A DNA stretch of 64,000 nt from contig JAEXRL010000031.1 in the NCBI GenBank assembly GCA_023440825.1, forward strand, positions 1 through 64,000, written 5' to 3'. Source of the stretch: Pseudomonadota bacterium (GTDB lineage: Bacteria; Pseudomonadota; Gammaproteobacteria; Burkholderiales; Burkholderiaceae_B). A model generated the notes under the pieces. It saw only the letters and a list, made by a program, of their open reading frames with translations. It did no database searches and was not told the origin of the DNA. The position numbers and the translations under genes are program-made. This document shows positions 59,018 through 64,000 of this stretch, piece by piece. Each line of letters starts with the position of its first letter. Position 1 is the first letter of the stretch.

Positions 59018-60400
59018 ATGTCTACCTCCTTGAGTGCACAATCCAGCCTAGCGCAATGGTTATCCTATCTGGAGAAACTTCATCCTGTAGGGATAGATAT
59101 GGGCTTGCAACGCATACAAGCCGTGGCTCAGCGTTTACAGTTGCAACTGGACGCCGTGGTCATTACCGTTGCAGGCACGAACGGTAAAGGTTCTACGTGC
59201 GCATTACTGGAGGCGATGCTGATCGCGGCCGGCTATAAGGTGGGTGTTTATTCATCACCCCATCTACAGGTGTATAACGAGCGTATACGCTTGCAGGGCG
59301 AGCACGCCAGCGACGCACAAATCGTTGCCCAGTTTGAGCGTATAGAGCAGGCGCGCGCCGAGATATCCTTAACTTATTTTGAATTTGCCACGCTGGCGGC
59401 CCTGTTATTGTTTCAAGAGCAACGATTGGACGTGGCCGTGCTGGAAGTGGGCTTGGGTGGCCGTCTGGATGCGGTCAATATGATCGACGCTGACTGTGCC
59501 ATTATTACTAGCATTGATATTGACCATGCTGAATACCTAGGAACGGATCGCGAGCAAATCGGCTGGGAAAAAGCGCATGTATATCGCCCGGGTCGCCCGG
59601 CAATCTGTGCAGATCCGGTGCCTCCAGCAAGCATTGCGCGTTACGCGGCTCAAATCGGTGCCGATTTGTGGCAGTTCTCTCAGGACTTTAACTACTCGGG
59701 CGATCAGCAACAATGGGCGTATGGTGGGCGTGAGCAACGTCGTCCAGGCCTAGCCTACCCAGCCTTGCGCGGTGCCAATCAATTGCTCAATGCGTCGGCA
59801 GCTATTGCTGCGCTGGAGTCCTTGCGCATGCGTTTGCCCGTGCCCGCTCAAGCCATTCGCTTAGGCTTGGCACGAGCCAGTCTGCCAGGCCGATTTCAGA
59901 TTATGGCGGGTACGCCTTGCACGATCTTTGATGTGGCGCATAATCCGCATGCCGCCGGAGTGTTAGCCCATAACCTTGATAGCATGCCCACTTACCCTAA
60001 GACGGTAGCAGTGGTCGGTATGTATAAAGACAAGGATGTGGCAGGGGTGCTGCGCAAACTGGTGGGGCGTATTGATCACTGGTTTTGTGCCTCGCTAGAT
60101 GAGCCTCGAGGCTTGAGCGCAGATGAGCTGGCAAAGCTGGTACAAGACGTACTGGATGATCCGGATATCGATGAAGCACAGCCAGAGCCTGTGCAAGCGC
60201 ATCCGCCAGGAGCACGTTTGCGTCCGGCTGTACGTCCTGCTAGTCGTACCTTCACTAAAGGGCCTGCGCTAGTATCTAGTTACACTTGTCCGGTGCAAGC
60301 GTATCAAGCAGCGCGTGCACAGGTGAGTGACAATGATAGAATTGTCGTGTTTGGCTCCTTTGCTACCGTCGCGCCGGTAATGAAGGTTGTACAAAATTAA
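59018..60400 (+). CDS. folC: Bifunctional folylpolyglutamate/dihydrofolate synthase
   Basis: A 460-residue Mur-ligase-like enzyme that adds L-glutamate to dihydropteroate and to tetrahydrofolate. It shows the ATP-binding TVAGTNGKGSTCALLEAML, VGVYSSPHLQVYNERI, LEVGLGGRLDAVNMIDADCAIITSIDIDHAEYLG and the mid-domain FDVAHNPHAAGVL. ATG 59018 gives the usual start; a TTG at 59012 is also in frame. There is no ribosome site, since a terminator T-run lies directly upstream. First gene of folC-SPOR-cvpA-purF, the same order as in many proteobacteria, though accD is not upstream here. Confidence 0.93.
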   Translation: MSTSLSAQSSLAQWLSYLEKLHPVGIDMGLQRIQAVAQRLQLQLDAVVITVAGTNGKGSTCALLEAMLIAAGYKVGVYSSPHLQVYNERIRLQGEHASDAQIVAQFERIEQARAEISLTYFEFATLAALLLFQEQRLDVAVLEVGLGGRLDAVNMIDADCAIITSIDIDHAEYLGTDREQIGWEKAHVYRPGRPAICADPVPPASIARYAAQIGADLWQFSQDFNYSGDQQQWAYGGREQRRPGLAYPALRGANQLLNASAAIAALESLRMRLPVPAQAIRLGLARASLPGRFQIMAGTPCTIFDVAHNPHAAGVLAHNLDSMPTYPKTVAVVGMYKDKDVAGVLRKLVGRIDHWFCASLDEPRGLSADELAKLVQDVLDDPDIDEAQPEPVQAHPPGARLRPAVRPASRTFTKGPALVSSYTCPVQAYQAARAQVSDNDRIVVFGSFATVAPVMKVVQN

Positions 60401-60442
60401 TTATTTGCCATTTTACCGACTTTCATAGACAGGTTATTGTAC

Positions 60443-61270
60443 ATGGGGTTTTTCTCACGTAATGATTCGTCCTCTTCCACTCGCCGGGGGGCGGGAGGGT
60501 CCAGTGATGCTCAAATCGCGGAGATGCGTGGTCGAGCCAGACGCCGTCTGATAGGCGCCGTCGTTTTGGTGCTGGCTGTTATTGTGATCGTGCCATTACT
60601 GATCGACAATGGTGGTGATCCCGAGCCCGAACCCACCTTGGCCATGGGTGAAGCGCCCTTAGTGAGGCCTGGTGCCATAACACCCTCTACCGGCTCGTCA
60701 AACTTGCAGGTTGAAGAGCTGGTACAGCCTCCCGTGCTGGTCCAGCCTGATCTGTCCGTAGAGCCTGAGCCAGAGCCCGTCTTAGAGCCTGCCCAGGTGC
60801 ATGCTCCAGAGCCCGTGACACCCGCTCCTATTGCCACCGAGCCCAAGCCTGCGCCTAAGCCTGAACCTAAGCCCGAGCCTAAGCCCGAGCCTAAGCCTGT
60901 GGTGGAAAAAAAGACTGAGCCCAGCCGGCCAGCTAACGGTCGTACCGACGATGGATCGGCAGCGTTGGCCATGCTAGAGGGCAGGATACCTCCTAGTGGT
61001 GCAGCCGCCACCAAAACGCCAGCGGCGCCACAGCGAGGAAATTTTATTTTGCAGGCCGCGGCTTACTCCACTGAAAAAGATGCGCAAGGTCGTCGCCAGC
61101 AGTTGTTGTCCTCTGGTGTGACGAATGCGTATGTGGAGACTGCCAATAGTGGTGGTCGCGCTACCTATCGCTTACGTGTGGGACCATTTTCTTCCCGTGA
61201 GGCTGCGGTTGCTGCTCAGACACGCTTGCGCTCCTTGGGTTACCAGGACAGCTTTATTTCTAGCCAGTGA
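60443..61270 (+). CDS. SPOR-domain cell-division-associated protein (DedD-like)
   Basis: A 275-residue inner-membrane protein. A short cytoplasmic start is followed by one membrane helix (LIGAVVLVLAVIVIVPLLI, about residues 36-55), a long Pro/Glu/Lys-rich stretch and a C-terminal SPOR domain (about 195-270, FILQAAAYSTEKDAQGRRQQLLSSG ... YRLRVGPFSSREAAVAAQ). SPOR domains bind denuded peptidoglycan at the division site. The middle has five tandem Lys/Pro/Glu units. ATG 60443 follows AGG by about nine bases; a TTG at 60437 is in frame. Confidence 0.92.
   Translation: MGFFSRNDSSSSTRRGAGGSSDAQIAEMRGRARRRLIGAVVLVLAVIVIVPLLIDNGGDPEPEPTLAMGEAPLVRPGAITPSTGSSNLQVEELVQPPVLVQPDLSVEPEPEPVLEPAQVHAPEPVTPAPIATEPKPAPKPEPKPEPKPEPKPVVEKKTEPSRPANGRTDDGSAALAMLEGRIPPSGAAATKTPAAPQRGNFILQAAAYSTEKDAQGRRQQLLSSGVTNAYVETANSGGRATYRLRVGPFSSREAAVAAQTRLRSLGYQDSFISSQ
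60842..60901 (+). repeat. Tandem 12-base repeat, five units, within the SPOR gene
   Basis: Five copies of CCTAAGCCYGAG-like units (first and last diverged) encode the repeated Pro-Lys-Pro-Glu of the periplasmic linker. Such repeats can gain or lose units without breaking the frame. Confidence 0.85.
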
Positions 61271-61755
61271 GCAATTTCGACTACCTGGTCATGGCCATTG
61301 TGGGCATATCAGGCCTGCTTGGCCTGATACGTGGCCTCATCAAAGAAGTGCTTTCCTTGCTCGCATTCTTGCTGGCTTTTTTGGCGGCTGTCTGGTGGGG
61401 GCCAAAAGTTGGCAGTTGGATACAACTCTGGTTAGAGAACGGCATGTTGCGCGCTGGTGTGGCATATGCCCTTGTTTTTTTTGTTGTGCTCTTGAGCATA
61501 GGGCTGTTTAATATGCTCTTGAGCAGTTTAATTGCACGTACCGGTTTGACGCCTGCAGATCACGGCTTGGGGGCCGTTTTTGGAATCGCTCGTGGTCTGG
61601 TATTTGTGCTGGCTCTGGTTACCCTAGCTGGTTACACGGAGCTGACGGCTGAACCCTGGTTTGAGCAGGCTCAGTTTGCGCCTCCAGCCATACGGGTCAT
61701 TCAATCGCTTAAAGCCAGTTTGCCCGAGTCTGTGGCCGATTGGTTGCCTTACTGA
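61267..61755 (+). CDS. cvpA: Colicin V production family protein
   Basis: A 162-residue inner-membrane protein of the CvpA family with four hydrophobic helices, starting with GTG that overlaps the SPOR stop by four bases (GTGA). Motifs DYLVMAIVGISGLLGLIRGLIKEVLSLLAFL, split here over the first two helices, and GLGAVFGIARGLVFVLALV mark the family. Its role is tied to envelope stress and colicin V export in enterobacteria, but is not settled. It lies between the SPOR gene and purF, as usual. Confidence 0.93.
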   Translation: MSNFDYLVMAIVGISGLLGLIRGLIKEVLSLLAFLLAFLAAVWWGPKVGSWIQLWLENGMLRAGVAYALVFFVVLLSIGLFNMLLSSLIARTGLTPADHGLGAVFGIARGLVFVLALVTLAGYTELTAEPWFEQAQFAPPAIRVIQSLKASLPESVADWLPY

Positions 61756-61776
61756 ATACACTGACAGGAACATATC

Positions 61777-63231
61777 ATGTGTGGAGTTGTGGGGGTCGTT
61801 GCGCGCGGTCCTGTAAATCAGTTGATTTACGATAGTCTTTTATTATTGCAGCACCGTGGTCAGGATGCGGCGGGTTTAGCGACCTGGCATGAGCAGTTTT
61901 TTTGCATGCATAAAGGACAAGGGCTGGTCAGGGATGTATTTCGTACTCGGAATATGCGCAGTTTGCAAGGCAATAGTGGCTTGGGCCATGTGCGCTATCC
62001 TACCGCTGGGGCCAGTGATAATCCGGATGAGGCACAGCCTTTTTACGCGAACGCGCCATTTGGCATTACCTTTGTTCATAACGGCAATCTGACTAACTGG
62101 CAAGAACTGCGTGCTGAGTTATTTACCGTAGATCGTCGTCATATCAATACGAACTCTGATTCCGAAGTGCTGCTGAATGTGTATGCGCACGAACTGCAAG
62201 AAGCGGCCACAGCGCCTGAGTTAAGCGTAGACGAAGTCTTTCAGGCAGTCAGTCAAGTGCATCGTCGGGCGCGTGGTGCTTACGCGGTTATTTCTCAAAT
62301 TGCCAATTTCGGTATGGTGGCGTTTCGTGACCCCAATGGTATACGTCCCTTGTGTATAGGGCGCCATGAAAGCGAGTTGGGCACAGAGTGGATGCTTGCC
62401 TCTGAATCTGTCGCCCTGACAGGTTGTGGGTTTGAGTTGGTGCGCGATGTGGCACCGGGCGAGGCGATTATCATCGATTTGCAAGGTAACTTGCACAGTC
62501 GTCAGTGTGCGGATAATCCACGTTTGCACCCCTGCATATTTGAATATGTGTACTTTGCTCGACCCGACTCAAGCTTGGATGGCATCTCGATTTATGATGC
62601 GCGTTTGCATATGGGCGAATACTTGGCGGATAACGTAGCTAAAAGTTTGCGTTTGGCTGAAATTGATGTGGTAATGCCCATACCCGACTCAGCGCGTCCC
62701 TCGGCCATGCAATTAGCGGCCAGATTAAATTTGACGTATCGCGAAGGTTTTATCAAAAACCGTTATATCGGACGTACCTTCATCATGCCAGGGCAAGAGG
62801 TTCGTCAAAAATCCGTTCGTCAAAAGCTTAGCGCCATTCCTATGGAGTTCCGTGGCAAGAACGTACTCTTGGTAGATGACTCTATCGTGCGTGGTACGAC
62901 CAGCCGTCAGATCGTTGAAATGGCTCGTGCTGCTGGCGCGAATAAAGTGTTCTTTGCATCGGCCGCTCCGCCAGTACGTTATCCCAATGTGTATGGCATA
63001 GACATGCCTACGCAAGACGAATTAATTGCAACGGGTCGGGATGTGGATCAGATTGCGCAAGAAATCGGGGCAGACGGTCTGGTGTTCCAAAGCCTGGATG
63101 ATATGGAGCGATCCCTGTTTTCCTTAAATCCAGCTATTCATGGCTTTGAGTCATCGTGCTTTAACGGTGAGTACGTGACCGGGGATATAGATCAAGCCTA
63201 TCTGGATAAGCTGGCCGCGTCACGCTGTTAA
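61777..63231 (+). CDS. purF: Amidophosphoribosyltransferase
   Basis: A 484-residue enzyme that makes 5-phosphoribosylamine from PRPP and glutamine, the first step of purine synthesis. The N-terminal glutaminase has the nucleophile Cys2 (MCGVVGVV), QHRGQDAAGLAT, GLGHVRYPTAG and VHNGNLTNW. The PRPP site is VLLVDDSIVRGTTSRQIV (about residue 370). Slightly shorter than the 505 residues typical for the enterobacterial enzyme, but all parts are there. It follows cvpA by 21 bases and ends the operon at a strong terminator. Confidence 0.97.
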   Translation: MCGVVGVVARGPVNQLIYDSLLLLQHRGQDAAGLATWHEQFFCMHKGQGLVRDVFRTRNMRSLQGNSGLGHVRYPTAGASDNPDEAQPFYANAPFGITFVHNGNLTNWQELRAELFTVDRRHINTNSDSEVLLNVYAHELQEAATAPELSVDEVFQAVSQVHRRARGAYAVISQIANFGMVAFRDPNGIRPLCIGRHESELGTEWMLASESVALTGCGFELVRDVAPGEAIIIDLQGNLHSRQCADNPRLHPCIFEYVYFARPDSSLDGISIYDARLHMGEYLADNVAKSLRLAEIDVVMPIPDSARPSAMQLAARLNLTYREGFIKNRYIGRTFIMPGQEVRQKSVRQKLSAIPMEFRGKNVLLVDDSIVRGTTSRQIVEMARAAGANKVFFASAAPPVRYPNVYGIDMPTQDELIATGRDVDQIAQEIGADGLVFQSLDDMERSLFSLNPAIHGFESSCFNGEYVTGDIDQAYLDKLAASRC

Positions 63232-63253
63232 ATGCCAGGGATGCATGGCCTAT

Positions 63254-63293
63254 AAAAACAGGGCAAGTCTAAGAAGGCTTGCCCTGTTTTTTT
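63254..63293 (+). terminator. Rho-independent terminator after purF
   Basis: AAAAACAGGGCAAG and CTTGCCCTGTTTTT form a 14-bp stem with a 10-base loop and further T. It lies 22 bases after the stop codon. Confidence 0.95.
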
Positions 63294-63405
63294 ATGTCAA
63301 AAGTGCTTAAGTGCTAGGTAGGCACTTTCTCGTATGGAACGCACGAAGTCCCTAGATGAAATAGGGGCATGGTTTTTCTCGCTCAGGACGCACTATAGAA
63401 TTATA

Positions 63406-63425
63406 AATAGAAATCATTTCCATTT
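63406..63425. promoter_or_regulatory. Possible Fur-binding site before the secreted esterase gene
   Basis: AATAGAAATCATTTCCATTT agrees in most positions with the AATGAGAATCATTCTCATTT-type Fur box and has the palindrome GAAAT-C-ATTTC at its centre. It lies 47 bases before the start codon. Iron control is inferred from this match only. Confidence 0.45.
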
Positions 63426-63471
63426 GAGGGTTTGCAGCGACAGGCGCCTCATATCTGTATTCAAGCGTGTT

Positions 63472-64000
63472 ATGAATCAATACATCAAGACCATAGTGAT
63501 ACTCCTCATCTGTTTAGGCGTAGTGCCGTTCGCTCGCGCACAAGCGCCTTGGCAAAATGCCGCTCAGCAGCCAGTGTTGCGCACGGTGGCCGATGAGGTG
63601 GTGCGGGGCTATCGCTTTGAAACGCATCATCTGGATTCTAAGGATGGGCAGCGTCACTACAAAATTTATATCGCCATACCACAAGCAGCACCACCGCCTG
63701 AGGGCTACGCAAGCTTATATTTGCTGGACGGCAATGCCGTGATGGCTAGCTTAAGCTCTCAGGATATACAAGGCTTGGCAGCTACGGATAACCCTCCTGT
63801 GCTTGTTGCGGTAGGTTACGACATTGATACACGCAACGATGTGATAGCACGATCCTATGATTACACGCCTCCTGTTTTTCAGGACGGTAAAAAAATCGCG
63901 GTAACAGTACGTGGCCGCTTAGGTGGTGGGGCGGATGAGTTTTTGGCGTTGATGAACAATGTCATTAAACCTTTGGTGCAAAAGCGTGTAGCACTGAATG
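63472..64000 (+). CDS. Secreted alpha/beta hydrolase, esterase family (partial)
   Basis: The first 176 codons of a gene cut by the window end. It begins with a signal peptide (IVILLICLGVVPFARA, cleavage near ARA-QA), so it is exported. The mature part has the start of an esterase fold related to siderophore esterases such as BesA/IroE (COG2819): YKIYIAIPQAAPPPEGYASLYLLDGNA, PPVLVAVGYDID and a SYDYTPPV segment. The nucleophile serine lies beyond the end. With the Fur-like site upstream, hydrolysis of a siderophore ester is possible, but other esterase roles remain open. Confidence 0.75.
   Translation, partial: MNQYIKTIVILLICLGVVPFARAQAPWQNAAQQPVLRTVADEVVRGYRFETHHLDSKDGQRHYKIYIAIPQAAPPPEGYASLYLLDGNAVMASLSSQDIQGLAATDNPPVLVAVGYDIDTRNDVIARSYDYTPPVFQDGKKIAVTVRGRLGGGADEFLALMNNVIKPLVQKRVALN

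Noticed and set aside
60842..60901. Short tandem repeat considered as a CRISPR-like array
   Set aside because: Units are contiguous 12-base codon repeats inside a Pro-rich linker, without spacers.

Overview
The window reads as chromosomal DNA of a betaproteobacterium of the order Burkholderiales, most likely family Alcaligenaceae (an Alcaligenes, Paenalcaligenes or Bordetella relative). This rests on a BktB-type thiolase, a pyruvate dehydrogenase operon whose E3 subunit carries its own lipoyl domain, a TrpX-type ABC operon, two TRAP permease genes with a TRAP binding protein, and the folC-SPOR-cvpA-purF order. Genus is inference. Almost all DNA is densely coding with moderate GC; one clearly GC-richer block (about 16.88-20.2 kb) stands out.

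Left part (0.2-13.9 kb), uptake and catabolism of nitrogenous or organic-acid compounds. It holds an XRE-cupin regulator, a DUF1989 protein and a polar-amino-acid ABC transporter, all on the minus strand behind a structured ~350-base leader. A TRAP transporter with an alpha/beta hydrolase and a spermidine-synthase-like methyltransferase-fold protein follows, divergent from a MarR regulator with two TAGTCCC-type operators. Then come a D-arginine-dehydrogenase-like flavoenzyme, a YkvI-type transporter, a second XRE-cupin regulator and a carboxymuconolactone-decarboxylase-family protein.

Accessory part (13.9-22 kb). An orphan secreted protein and an AT-rich acyltransferase precede a degenerate mobile region that ends at the 3' end of tRNA-Ile2(CAU). 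The region holds a truncated tyrosine recombinase, an ECF sigma/anti-sigma/COG4315 operon divergent from an AcfC-like periplasmic binding protein, and prophage debris (tail-fibre fragment, a second recombinase fragment joined to a GIY-YIG-like fragment, a phage HTH gene, a small phage membrane protein with an in-frame stop). The two divergent transcription units of the ECF block share the same promoter pattern, GGAAT-N17-CGTCTA, so sigma factor, secreted protein and binding protein look like one regulon. I consider this the most interesting small system in the window.

Middle part (22.3-44.3 kb). bktB, a second SpeE-like protein, a three-gene ABC importer of the TrpXYZ type, an RND tripartite efflux operon behind a TetR-type palindrome, pdxJ, a nitroreductase, an orphan membrane-anchored protein, a GntR-controlled operon (DUF1028 protein, M20 amidohydrolase, YfcC transporter) with the same palindrome in front of two of its genes, an FUSC exporter, a LysE exporter, a LysR regulator and tRNA-Gly(CCC).

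Right part (44.4-64 kb), core functions. A CueR-like regulator/CopZ/flavin disulfide oxidoreductase copper group, a SCO protein, the block histidine kinase-response regulator-folD-prlC, the divergent aceE-aceF-lpdA operon, folC-SPOR-cvpA-purF, and the start of a secreted esterase with a Fur-like site, cut by the window end. No rRNA gene, CRISPR array or intact insertion sequence was seen.
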